A stretch of 21,440 nt of DNA, taken from contig DFDU01000008.1 of NCBI GenBank assembly GCA_002369325.1, forward strand, positions 1 to 21,440, in the 5' to 3' direction. Positions within the stretch are counted from its first letter, which is position 1. The number at the start of each line of letters is the position of its first letter. Made by a program: the position numbers and the translations under genes. Source of the stretch: Lachnospiraceae bacterium UBA3820. GTDB taxonomy: Bacteria > Bacillota > Clostridia > Lachnospirales > Lachnospiraceae. The notes beneath the pieces were generated by a model. That model made no database searches and was not told where the DNA came from. It saw only the letters and a program-made list of their open reading frames with translations. Below, in pieces: positions 1-7,527 of the stretch.

Positions 1-868
1 CGTAAAGCTGCTTCCACCACTCGGAAACATAATGAAGAGAAGGTTCATAATTAGCAAGAATCTCCATACCGAGACCTTTCTCATGAAGAACATTTCTAAC
101 TGCGGCATATTTTAATGCATCATTATTGTCAAAGTCATCATTTATGCAGTATTCTCTTGCATTTGCAGCACCCTGCATAAGCTTATCTATATCTGCGCCG
201 CTTACAGCGATTGGAAGTAAACCAACTGCAGTAAGTACCGAGAAACGGCCTCCTACATCATCAGGTACTACGAAGGTCTCATAGCCTTCCTCAGTAGCAA
301 GAGTCTTAAGAGCTCCCTTAGCCTTATCGGTTGTCGCATAAATTCTCTTTGCAGCCTCTTCCTTACCATACTTAGCTTCAAGCTTCTTCTTGAAGATTCT
401 GAATGCGATTGCCGGCTCGGTAGTTGTACCTGACTTTGAAATAACATTTACTGAAAAATCTTTGTCAGCGATAGCATCCATAAGGTTTGAAAGATATGTA
501 CTGCTTATATTGTTACCGCAATAATATATCTCAGGAGTCTTACGAACCTCTTTTGTTACCGAATTATAGAAAGAATGACGAAGTGCTTCGATTGCAGCTC
601 TTGCACCAAGGTATGAACCACCGATACCGATAACTACAAGCACATCTGAATCACTCTTAATCTTTTCTGCTGCCTTCTTGATTCTGTCAAACTCTTCCTT
701 GTCATAATCAACAGGAAGATCAATCCATCCGAGGAAATCATTTCCTTCACCGGTCTTCTCAAGAAGAGTCTTCTTTGCAGCCGCTACTCTTTCACTCATA
801 GCTGCAACATCACTCTTTGAAGCCTTAAACTCAGTGTTACTGAAATCAAACTTTACTGTTTTAGCCAT
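1..868 (-). CDS. pgi: Glucose-6-phosphate isomerase, partial (C-terminus outside window)
   Basis: Interconverts glucose 6-phosphate and fructose 6-phosphate in the cytoplasm. The first 289 codons are present; the 3' part lies beyond position 1. The product begins MAKTVKFDFSNTEFKASKSD. Family marks visible: the glycine-rich VVIGIGGSYLGARAAIEAL near residue 80-98, the SIS-domain sugar-phosphate loop SKSGTTTEPA near residue 145, and the PGI signature GGRFSVLTAVGLLPIA near residue 205-220. The family is usually about 450 residues, so roughly a third is missing. ATG at 868 is preceded by an AAGGAGATATATT ribosome site. It is probably monocistronic from the promoter at 913-941. Base and codon use look like the neighbours. 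Identification is firm from the two signatures. Confidence 0.96.
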   Translation of the reverse strand, partial: MAKTVKFDFSNTEFKASKSDVAAMSERVAAAKKTLLEKTGEGNDFLGWIDLPVDYDKEEFDRIKKAAEKIKSDSDVLVVIGIGGSYLGARAAIEALRHSFYNSVTKEVRKTPEIYYCGNNISSTYLSNLMDAIADKDFSVNVISKSGTTTEPAIAFRIFKKKLEAKYGKEEAAKRIYATTDKAKGALKTLATEEGYETFVVPDDVGGRFSVLTAVGLLPIAVSGADIDKLMQGAANAREYCINDDFDNNDALKYAAVRNVLHEKGLGMEILANYEPSLHYVSEWWKQLY

Positions 869-912
869 AATATATCTCCTTATCTTAATAAATTTAAAAT
901 CAACTAAGCCCT

Positions 913-941
913 ATTTTAGCATTTACAATCTGTTAATACAA
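913..941 (-). promoter_or_regulatory. Candidate sigma-A promoter of pgi
   Basis: Read on the minus strand: TTGTAT (-35, 936-941), a 17-bp spacer, then TAAAAT (-10, 913-918) preceded by TG one base upstream (extended -10). It sits about 45 bp upstream of the pgi start codon. The rest of the 107-bp gap to pdaA is AT-rich, and no convincing GC-rich terminator hairpin for the upstream deacetylase gene is visible. Confidence 0.6.
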
Positions 942-975
942 GGATAAAATTACAGCAAAAATAAAGTTTTTTTTG

Positions 976-1983
976 TTAATATAGCTCATTCAGACTCGCA
1001 AATCGATAACCCTTTGCCTTCAGATTATTTATAACCGTTTTTAAAGCCCCTGCATTTGACGAAGAGACATTATGCATAAGTATAATTGCGCCGTTGTGAT
1101 GATATTTATCAAAATGATTTATTACATAATCAACGCCCGGTTGGTTATCAACATCATAATCCAGATATGCCATACTCCAAAAAACAGTTTTATAGCCTAA
1201 GTCACGGGTTATCGCAAGAGTTCGCTCGCTGTATTCTCCGCATGGCGGGCGAAGGTACGGATCCATATCATATCCGGTTGCTTCCTTCATATATTCGGCA
1301 CAGCCGCAAATCTCTTTTTGAATCTCCTCATATGACTTCGTCGGTAATGACGGATGGGTTATGGTATGATTTCCAACCTGATGTCCTTCTTCCTTCATTC
1401 TCTTTGTCAAATCCACATTATCTCTAATATAGGTTTTGGTAACAAAAAAACATGCAGGCACGTCTTCATCACGCAAAACATCAAGAATCTCACCTGTGAA
1501 TCCATTTTCATACCCGCAATCAAAGGTGAGATACAAAACCTTATTATTATCATCAACATTATAATCAAGATACCACGCATCATAATCCGAAAGCTTAACC
1601 TTATCATCGCAACCGCTTTGACCATGATTTTTATCTCTTTTAAACCACCAGGCAAGCTTTTCGTTACTGTAATCATAATAGAATTCCTTCTCACGAAGGC
1701 TGCTTACTATGGGATAGTGCAAATATCTTGGATTACTGCTTTCCGTATTGTTATCTTTATTAAACTCTTCATCCGGATTTTCCCTTACTATGTCCTCATC
1801 ATAGTATCTTATTTTTATCTCCTCATCCGGATTCTTATTGTCACTTGCTGTCTCTTTAATATCTTTTTCACTATATGCAGCATCTGTTTTATAGCTTATA
1901 AACTTTTGACCATTTACAAGCCATAAGGCAAGCATAATTCCGACCACAATCAGAAAAATTTTTATAAATCTTAATTTTTTCAA
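976..1983 (-). CDS. pdaA: PdaA-like polysaccharide (peptidoglycan) deacetylase
   Basis: NodB-homology carbohydrate esterase 4 protein, closest in motifs to PdaA, which deacetylates MurNAc during muramic delta-lactam formation in spore cortex. Residues 5-23 form an uncleaved-looking signal anchor, so the enzyme faces the outside. Residues 30-115 are an Asp/Glu/Asn-rich, probably disordered linker. The catalytic domain (about 145-335) shows YLTFDCGYENGFT (Asp155), the metal ligands GNHTITH (His206, His210), LRPPCGEYS (Arg245) and the PdaA-like IILMHNVSSSNAGAL (His304). The start is TTG at 1983, overlapping the TGA stop of the upstream gene (TTGA). The ribosome site is weak, so translational coupling is likely; the next in-frame Met lies inside the membrane segment and would destroy the anchor. 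Whether it acts in sporulation or on vegetative wall is not visible. The family is sure, the exact role less so. Confidence 0.88.
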   Translation of the reverse strand: MKKLRFIKIFLIVVGIMLALWLVNGQKFISYKTDAAYSEKDIKETASDNKNPDEEIKIRYYDEDIVRENPDEEFNKDNNTESSNPRYLHYPIVSSLREKEFYYDYSNEKLAWWFKRDKNHGQSGCDDKVKLSDYDAWYLDYNVDDNNKVLYLTFDCGYENGFTGEILDVLRDEDVPACFFVTKTYIRDNVDLTKRMKEEGHQVGNHTITHPSLPTKSYEEIQKEICGCAEYMKEATGYDMDPYLRPPCGEYSERTLAITRDLGYKTVFWSMAYLDYDVDNQPGVDYVINHFDKYHHNGAIILMHNVSSSNAGALKTVINNLKAKGYRFASLNELY

Positions 1984-2648
1984 GAAAAGAATTCTTTAAG
2001 AAAGCTGTTTAATACTGCCTCATCGGATTCCGTATCATCCTCTGCCACACTCTTTATATGTGGCGTGGCATCTATAACATTGTCACTTTTTATGTCCTTT
2101 ATAGCCGGCTCAGGTTTTGCAATGATATCAACAGTATTTTTCGGGCATCCCGGAACATTATCCAGATAATCCCTTATATTAGCCTTCAATATCTCCAATT
2201 TATTATTTATTAAAAATATATTCTCAATAATCATCAAAAATGCACATACGCAAATTCCGTTTGCAATAAATTCAACCATTTCCGGGCTGCCCCTCCATGA
2301 TATATCATTATATAAAAATGCACCGGAAACCATGCCGACTATTCCAAGCGACAACAAAAACCCCGTCCGCCGCCATACATAAAGCGGAAATCCCAGATAC
2401 CTCAGACTCCTCACATTTTTATCGACAAATGAAGCACTGCTTCCTGTATTTATTCCCAGACTTTTTCCGTTTATGTATTTTAATCTCATTATTCTGAGAG
2501 CTCTTCTTTTGGTGGTTGCCATATTGCCGGAAGCCTTAATCATTCTTTTCATATGTACATTTGCCATAAGCTTAAGAACAAGTCCCAATACTCCCATCCC
2601 CCAAAGAATGTACACGCTCATTTCAAATCCCGGATTTAAATCAAACAT
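1980..2648 (-). CDS. Membrane protein of unknown function
   Basis: A 222-residue protein I do not recognise. Three hydrophobic segments are visible, at about residues 10-30, 95-115 and 123-146. A basic stretch (HMKRMIKASG...TTKRRALRIMRLKY, about 32-58) follows the first, and an acidic hydrophilic C-terminal tail runs from about 150 to the end. The start is placed at ATG 2648 because AAGAGGG lies seven bases upstream of it. The earlier in-frame ATG at 2666 has no ribosome site and sits almost on top of a possible -10 box at 2675-2680. The gene overlaps the downstream deacetylase gene by four bases, so the two are probably co-translated, suggesting but not proving a shared cell-envelope role. 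Confidence 0.75.
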   Translation of the reverse strand: MFDLNPGFEMSVYILWGMGVLGLVLKLMANVHMKRMIKASGNMATTKRRALRIMRLKYINGKSLGINTGSSASFVDKNVRSLRYLGFPLYVWRRTGFLLSLGIVGMVSGAFLYNDISWRGSPEMVEFIANGICVCAFLMIIENIFLINNKLEILKANIRDYLDNVPGCPKNTVDIIAKPEPAIKDIKSDNVIDATPHIKSVAEDDTESDEAVLNSFLKEFFS

Positions 2649-2979
2649 TTCATTTCCCTCTTTCATATTATATTATTATACGGAAAAATATTTCGCCGAA
2701 TCTTAGTCTGACCTGATGATGCCCTCCATATACGGCATCCAAAATAATATTTGTCCAAAAGATTTCGAACCGGAATTCTCCATATAACTTTGCGGTGATT
2801 ATAAAGAAGGTTAAGTTGAGAAATCAATAGGTTTACGCACGAATTATTTTTATATTTTTCGACAAAAAATATTACTTTAATGTGATGTATATATATGTTA
2901 TACTTAATGAACGAAAAAAAAGAACACGTGAAAAGCGTGATTGTAAGGTTAACTTTAAACCGTTTTTAAGGAGGCTTAA
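2649..2979. other. Intergenic region between divergent envelope genes
   Basis: This 331-bp AT-rich gap separates the minus-strand membrane protein/deacetylase pair from murG. It holds a candidate minus-strand -10 box (TATAAT, 2675-2680, with no good -35), a small GATGCC/GGCATC inverted repeat at 2718-2739, the murG promoter near 2896-2904 and the murG ribosome site AAGGAGG at 2968-2974. I see no credible gene or riboswitch fold in the remaining 2740-2870 stretch. Confidence 0.6.
2896..2904 (+). promoter_or_regulatory. Extended -10 promoter candidate for murG
   Basis: TGTTATACT matches the extended -10 pattern TGnTATAnT, with the hexamer TATACT at 2899-2904. No strong -35 is present; the best at a 17-bp spacer is TTTAAT (2876-2881). 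It would give a leader of roughly 70 nt before the murG start codon. Confidence 0.45.
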
Positions 2980-4116
2980 ATGAAGAAAATAGTTCTCACG
3001 GGCGGAGGAACCGCCGGACATGTCACTCCGAATATTGCTCTTATTCCGACACTTAAGGAAAAGGGATATGAAATACATTATATAGGCTCATACAACGGTA
3101 TAGAAAAAAAGCTTATAGAAGAGCTTGATATTCCTTACCACGGAATCGCCACAGGAAAACTCAGACGATATCTAAGTCTCAAAAATCTGACGGATCCGTT
3201 TAAGGTTATTAAAGGACTTAACGAGGTCGGCAGAATCTTAAGAAAAATCAAACCCGACGTGGTATTTTCAAAGGGCGGATTTGTGGCCGTTCCCGTTGTG
3301 GTAGCAGCTCATGCCTTAAAAATTCCATGTATAATTCACGAGTCCGATATGACTCCGGGGCTTGCCAACAAAATAGCCATTCCAAGAGCCGTAAAGGTAT
3401 GCTGCAACTTCCCGGAGACCCTGGATAAGCTTCCTGAAGGTAAAGCTGTAGTAACGGGAACTCCTATCCGAAAGGAATTATTCGAAGGCGACTCGGCCAA
3501 AGCCATGACTTTCTGCGGTTTTAAGGAAGCACGACCTACACTTCTTATCATAGGCGGAAGTACGGGAAGCGTTCGCGTAAATGAAGCCATATGGTCCTGT
3601 CTTGATGAGATAACAAAGAAATTCAATGTTATACATCTTTGCGGAAAAGATAAAACCAATAAGGATAAACCAAATACCGAAAACTATGTTCAATTCGAAT
3701 ATATCAAATCCGAACTTGCCGATTTACTCTCACTTGCCGATGTGGTTGTATCGCGTGCGGGTGCAAATGCAATATGCGAATTGCTTGCATTAAAGAAGCC
3801 GGCAGTACTTATCCCTCTTTCACTTGAAGCAAGCCGCGGCGACCAGATACTTAATGCCAGATCCTTCGAAAAGAGCGGATATTCAAAGCTTTTGGAGGAG
3901 GAAAATGTAAATGATGCTTCATTACTTGAAGCCATTAATGAGGTTTACGATAACCGTGAAAGCTATATAGCTGCCATGAATACGACACATCAGACCGATG
4001 CAATAAATATTATAGTTGAACTTATAGATGCCAATGCAAAAGTAAAAAAATCCCGCAAGGAGAAAAAAAAGAAACTGTCCCAGAGTAAAACTGAGACCGA
4101 CATAGAAAACAGTTGA
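2980..4116 (+). CDS. murG: UDP-GlcNAc:undecaprenyl-PP-MurNAc-pentapeptide GlcNAc transferase
   Basis: Membrane-associated GT28 enzyme that adds GlcNAc to lipid I to make lipid II, the last cytoplasmic step of peptidoglycan synthesis. It shows the N-terminal loop GGGTAGHVTPNIAL (residues 8-21), VVFSKGGFVAVPV, the Gram-positive-style HESDMTPGLANK, the second-domain loop IIGGSTGSVRVNEAI, and the UDP-GlcNAc-binding region VVSRAGANAICELLALKKPAVLIPL ending in ASRGDQ. At 378 residues it is slightly longer than usual (about 355-360), because of a lysine-rich tail (KVKKSRKEKKKK followed by a polar end) that may help membrane contact. AAGGAGG precedes ATG 2980 at ideal spacing. It stands alone rather than in a dcw cluster, with its own promoter and a terminator directly after the stop. 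Confidence 0.97.
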   Translation: MKKIVLTGGGTAGHVTPNIALIPTLKEKGYEIHYIGSYNGIEKKLIEELDIPYHGIATGKLRRYLSLKNLTDPFKVIKGLNEVGRILRKIKPDVVFSKGGFVAVPVVVAAHALKIPCIIHESDMTPGLANKIAIPRAVKVCCNFPETLDKLPEGKAVVTGTPIRKELFEGDSAKAMTFCGFKEARPTLLIIGGSTGSVRVNEAIWSCLDEITKKFNVIHLCGKDKTNKDKPNTENYVQFEYIKSELADLLSLADVVVSRAGANAICELLALKKPAVLIPLSLEASRGDQILNARSFEKSGYSKLLEEENVNDASLLEAINEVYDNRESYIAAMNTTHQTDAINIIVELIDANAKVKKSRKEKKKKLSQSKTETDIENS

Positions 4117-4122
4117 TAAAAC

Positions 4123-4150
4123 AAAGGCTGTCGAATCCGACAGCCTTTTT
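4123..4150. terminator. Bidirectional intrinsic terminator
   Basis: An 11-bp perfect stem, AAAGGCTGTCG / CGACAGCCTTT, with a 4-base loop AATC. It is followed by a T-run on the plus strand and by TTTGTTTTAT on the minus strand. It begins seven bases after the murG stop and 28 bases beyond the stop of the convergent SPKTG-protein gene, so it can end both transcripts. Confidence 0.9.
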
Positions 4151-4177
4151 AATATTCCTTAATCCTAATATTATATT

Positions 4178-5509
4178 TTATATTTTGTTCTTTTTTCTGT
4201 TAAGATATAAAATGCCAACCACAGAACCTGTCATAATCATCAATAGCCAAAAAACAGGCACTTCATCACCCGTCTTCGGTGATTTGTCGTTCGTTTTTGA
4301 TGTTTCGGCAGTTGCCGCAGGCGTTACTTCTGCAGTTGCCGCAGGCGTTACTTCTGCAGGTGCCGCCGTTGTGGTTTCGATTTTCCCGGCAGCTTCTTTA
4401 ATTAATAAACCGACCGTAGCCATACCATCGTCAAACAAAACACTTACCTTATATTCACCGACATCCATTTTTTCCAAAGTCGCTGCTTTAAAGGTTATAA
4501 TCGTACTTCCTCTTTTTGATGTATAATCAATTCCTTCAGTTAATAATGTATCCCCTATATAAACCGACTTAAACAGGTCATAGCATATTTCATCATTTTC
4601 TTCACGTTTTATGACAAGCTCGATATCTTTATTACTTCCTTTTTCAAAAACAAGAGCACCGTTTGGGGAATAATTACCTTGCTTTCTCGTCCATTTTGCA
4701 TAAAGTGTTGTGTCAGCTGTCACGGTATCGGTATCAAAGTTCCATGCTGTCTTACATGTATTATCTGTATACCAGCCTCCAAATATATAACCTTCCCAGC
4801 TTAAATCAGCAGGCTTTAAAACCTTTGACCCGTATTCTATGGACTGATTATCAGGTGCATTTCCGTGACCATTCGTATCAAAAGTCACGTTATATTTCTT
4901 TACTGTTTTAGTATAGGTTGCTATATATGTCACATCACCCGTTACATAATCCGCTATCTGCTTATCCCATCCCGAAAATGTATACGTATATTCCGCCGTT
5001 GCCTGTTTTTCAGGAGTTTCTTCATTATACGCCGGAACCTTATCATTATAATAAAGACCTTCCGTTTTCTGGAGCTCGGTTCCGTCCTCATCTACATAGG
5101 TTACGGTATATTGATTACCGTCATAATCCGGCTTTAAATACAAAATTGACGGATGACCGGCTGAACCTGCTATACTTACAACATTCCATCTTTTTACTTT
5201 CGGAACTCTTGCTATAGTATAGGAATCAGTATCAGCAGATTGAGCATTATTTACATCAGTAAGATTAAGATCACTATGACCACCAGCCTGATATTCTATA
5301 TGAAAATAACCTTGATTTATCACATCACCCGCATTAAGATAGTATTCTTCACCTTGCCCGGTTATTGCAGTAAATTCATTTTCAAGAGCATCAAAGCTCA
5401 TCGTACTTGCCTCAACCGGCACTTCATATATCAAAAGAAAAAGCACCATCAAAAATGCACCAAAGCTTCTTTTTCTCCTTTTTATCTCCTGACTTCTTAT
5501 CTCTTTCAT
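4178..5509 (-). CDS. Sortase-anchored surface protein with InlB-type repeats and X2-like domain
   Basis: A 443-residue secreted, wall-anchored protein. A basic start (KEIRSQEIKRRKRS) and hydrophobic core to about residue 34 form the signal peptide. A domain at 35-130 has no family I can name. Two InlB/Flg_new-type beta repeats follow: 134-200 (VTYVDEDGTEL...YTFSGW...YIATYTK) and 205-274 (YNVTFDTNGHG...GGWYTDNTCKTAWNFDTDTVTADTTLYAKW). Residues 280-371 resemble the X2 module (LLTEGIDYTSKRGSTIITF...GEYKVSVLFDDG). Then comes a Thr/Ala/Pro/Glu stalk with an exact repeat, the sorting motif SPKTG (410-414), a membrane segment and a RKKNKI tail. AAGGAGG precedes ATG 5509, and the stop of the upstream glycosyltransferase lies within that ribosome site. 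Binding partner is unknown; no catalytic domain is seen. It is the last gene of the operon. Confidence 0.88.
   Translation of the reverse strand: MKEIRSQEIKRRKRSFGAFLMVLFLLIYEVPVEASTMSFDALENEFTAITGQGEEYYLNAGDVINQGYFHIEYQAGGHSDLNLTDVNNAQSADTDSYTIARVPKVKRWNVVSIAGSAGHPSILYLKPDYDGNQYTVTYVDEDGTELQKTEGLYYNDKVPAYNEETPEKQATAEYTYTFSGWDKQIADYVTGDVTYIATYTKTVKKYNVTFDTNGHGNAPDNQSIEYGSKVLKPADLSWEGYIFGGWYTDNTCKTAWNFDTDTVTADTTLYAKWTRKQGNYSPNGALVFEKGSNKDIELVIKREENDEICYDLFKSVYIGDTLLTEGIDYTSKRGSTIITFKAATLEKMDVGEYKVSVLFDDGMATVGLLIKEAAGKIETTTAAPAEVTPAATAEVTPAATAETSKTNDKSPKTGDEVPVFWLLMIMTGSVVGILYLNRKKNKI
4311..4358. repeat. Exact 24-bp tandem repeat (two units) in the surface-protein stalk
   Basis: Units at 4311-4334 and 4335-4358 are identical and encode AEVTPAAT twice in the Pro/Ala stalk just before the SPKTG sorting signal. 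The period is a multiple of three, so gain or loss of units would change stalk length without breaking the frame. Confidence 0.9.
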
Positions 5510-5511
5510 TT

Positions 5512-6213
5512 TTACCTCCTTATTAAATATGACAAATGTCTGAATCCATCTCTTACTGCTCTTAGTTTTGACTTCCTGTCATACATACACCTTCTTAATA
5601 CAACAGGCACTTCCATAATCCTGAGATCATTTCTTTTTGCTTCCGCTATCATCTCCGTTGCAAATTCCATACCTATAGTGTGAAATTTCATTTTCATTGC
5701 TGCATTTTTTGTCATTCCTCTTAATCCGCAATGAAAATCGCCGATATCTGTCTTGTATTTCATTCTGCCGAGAAACGATAATACCCGCACTCCGATTTTA
5801 TGTGATAAAGGCATGGCACCTTTTTTTATACCACCCTTAAATCTGTTTCCGATTATTATATCACTTTTTTCTTCTGCAAGCAATCTGTACATATCCCATA
5901 TTGCACTAAAATCATAGGTTGTATCACAATCGCCCATGATTATTACTTTTCCTTTGCAGGCATTTATTCCTGTCCGAAGTGCTCTTCCATAACCTATTCT
6001 TTTTTCCTTTATAATGCTTGCTCCGTTTTTTTTGGCAATAATTTCCGATTTATCTGAAGAAGCATTATCAACTACTATTATCTCACCGTTTATCTCATTT
6101 TCATCCAAAAAACATCTTGCGGCTTTAACGCAAATACCCACTGTTTTCTCTTCGTTTCTGCAAGGCATGACTATTGACAGTTCAGGTACGCTTTGTCTTT
6201 CTTTTTCCTGCAT
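5512..6213 (-). CDS. Family 2 glycosyltransferase, polyprenyl-phosphate sugar synthase type
   Basis: A 233-residue cytoplasmic GT2 enzyme of the DPM1/dolichyl-phosphate mannose synthase-like group, expected to transfer a hexose from a nucleotide sugar to undecaprenyl phosphate. It shows LSIVMPCRNEEKTV (12-25), VVDNASSDKS with Asp49, the metal-binding D-x-D in MGDCDTTYDF (Asp95, Asp97), IIGNRFKGGI (120-129) and DFHCGLRGM (159-167). It lacks the C-terminal membrane helices of GtrB-type relatives. ATG 6213 is chosen because AAAGGTG lies seven bases upstream; an in-frame GTG at 6261 lacks such a site. It overlaps the upstream membrane-protein gene by 32 bases, implying coupled translation. The sugar is not readable. 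Family is firm, acceptor inferred. Confidence 0.87.
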   Translation of the reverse strand: MQEKERQSVPELSIVMPCRNEEKTVGICVKAARCFLDENEINGEIIVVDNASSDKSEIIAKKNGASIIKEKRIGYGRALRTGINACKGKVIIMGDCDTTYDFSAIWDMYRLLAEEKSDIIIGNRFKGGIKKGAMPLSHKIGVRVLSFLGRMKYKTDIGDFHCGLRGMTKNAAMKMKFHTIGMEFATEMIAEAKRNDLRIMEVPVVLRRCMYDRKSKLRAVRDGFRHLSYLIRR

Positions 6214-7507
6214 TTTTATACACCTTTCTGCTCCGTATCGTAACCCACACCTTAAGCTCACTTAGTATAAGCGAACCCGCAAGTATGGTTCCAAGCTGTG
6301 CTCTGTATGTAAAAAAGTAATGCATAAATGAATGGTTATGCAAGACCAAAAATCTCAAATACGGTATACAACCAATCAATAAATATATAATAATTTTTTC
6401 TTTGTTTATTATTTCACAGCGATATACATACGCAATATATAAATAAAATATAATCAGGGCAATTCCCAAAAGAATACCTCCGACACCAAACTCAAACGGA
6501 AGCATACATTTTATATTTCGTGACAACGCACCTGTCAAATATCCTAAAAGGCTAAGATTTTCACTTGTCTTTCCACCTAAACGTTCCGTTATATGTCCGC
6601 TTACGTAAGGCATTACATTTTCATGGAGTACCAAAGATGCAAGAACCCATTTCATTACCCATGCTCCCGCATAACCGCTCCCCCATGAAACTACGGAATT
6701 AATTGCAACCGAATGAGGAGTTACTTTTTTGCTGTCTTTTTTCCCTTCCGTCCAAAGCACTATCAAAAGAGGAACCGTGAGTGTCAATGTCTCCGTTGTA
6801 AGGAAATCAAAAAAATTCGTTATCATGCCAAAGCATAAAAACATGGTTCCATACCATTTCGTTTTTTCATGCCAGGCCACATTAAATGCCACAAGCGAGG
6901 CAATCATCATTAAAAGAAACGTCCATGTATATTCGAGCGAAAAAGGCACAAACCATGCCGATGTAAATATAAGTCCCGCAATCATTCCTACAGATAAAGC
7001 ATATGCCTGCCTTTTTAAAAATACAACAAAAAGAATTACAATAAATACAAGAAGCCAAACCGCATTCCAAAAATAGATTTCTTTAATGGACATAAATAAC
7101 AAAAGTGGTCTGACTACCAGGATGGAGCCATGCCAATATCTTAAGTACTGCCTGTTTGCAGGCAGATTTTCATTTACTGCAGCTGCCAGATTTTCATTTT
7201 CATTATGAGTTTCACGGAAATAATATGCGGAATACATAACAGACTTTAACGATTTATTACTATCATACTGATATGCAATTCCAAGAAGAATAGAATCCGC
7301 ATAACGGTCAATCTTGCTGCTTTCTATGTCTTTCAAAACACATCCGAACAATTCCGAATCACATAAAAACTCCGCTGAATCTGAAACTTTCTCTCGAATT
7401 GACGCACGCGGGATCTTCGCTACGATAACAAGTCCCACGACAAATAATGCCGTCATTATAAAAAAAGCAATAATTTCCCTGATCGGTAAAGATATCTTTT
7501 TATTCAC
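6182..7507 (-). CDS. Polytopic membrane protein, GT-C-like glycosyltransferase candidate
   Basis: A 441-residue integral membrane protein with an N-terminal helix (11-30), a roughly 95-residue outside loop, then about eight more hydrophobic segments between residues 127 and 418 and a basic tail (RSRKVYKNAGKRKTKR). Conserved-looking polar spots are RQYLRYWHG (119-127), NFFDFLTTETLT (231-242) and LVLHNHSFMHYFFTYRAQ (388-404). The topology of one helix, a large first outer loop and many helices, together with its overlap with a polyprenyl-phosphate sugar synthase, fits a GT-C enzyme using the lipid-linked sugar outside the membrane. I cannot name a family, so this is inference. GTG 7507 follows GGGAG with seven-base spacing. 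The gap to the TrkA-like gene upstream is 20 bp. Confidence 0.72.
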   Translation of the reverse strand: MNKKISLPIREIIAFFIMTALFVVGLVIVAKIPRASIREKVSDSAEFLCDSELFGCVLKDIESSKIDRYADSILLGIAYQYDSNKSLKSVMYSAYYFRETHNENENLAAAVNENLPANRQYLRYWHGSILVVRPLLLFMSIKEIYFWNAVWLLVFIVILFVVFLKRQAYALSVGMIAGLIFTSAWFVPFSLEYTWTFLLMMIASLVAFNVAWHEKTKWYGTMFLCFGMITNFFDFLTTETLTLTVPLLIVLWTEGKKDSKKVTPHSVAINSVVSWGSGYAGAWVMKWVLASLVLHENVMPYVSGHITERLGGKTSENLSLLGYLTGALSRNIKCMLPFEFGVGGILLGIALIIFYLYIAYVYRCEIINKEKIIIYLLIGCIPYLRFLVLHNHSFMHYFFTYRAQLGTILAGSLILSELKVWVTIRSRKVYKNAGKRKTKRT

Positions 7508-7527
7508 GCCGGATCTCCCTTGATATT

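Noticed and set aside
1086..1926. Plus-strand open frames (1086-1427, 1354-1926) opposite the deacetylase gene
   Set aside because: They run antisense through the conserved NodB motifs, have no ribosome site and give low-complexity products; they are shadows of the real gene.
2718..2739. GATGCC/GGCATC inverted repeat upstream of murG
   Set aside because: Only six base pairs with a ten-base loop and no T-run; too small to call a terminator or operator.
2820..2979. Possible riboswitch or RNA leader before murG
   Set aside because: The stretch is AT-rich without conserved riboswitch elements or a stable fold; a simple extended -10 promoter and short leader explain it.
2872..3078. Minus-strand open frame spanning the murG leader and start
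   Set aside because: It overlaps the murG promoter and first codons, lacks a ribosome site and its product has no recognisable feature.
6214..6261. GTG start adding 16 residues to the glycosyltransferase
   Set aside because: No ribosome site there, whereas ATG 6213 has AAAGGTG at good spacing and the GT2 fold begins right after it.
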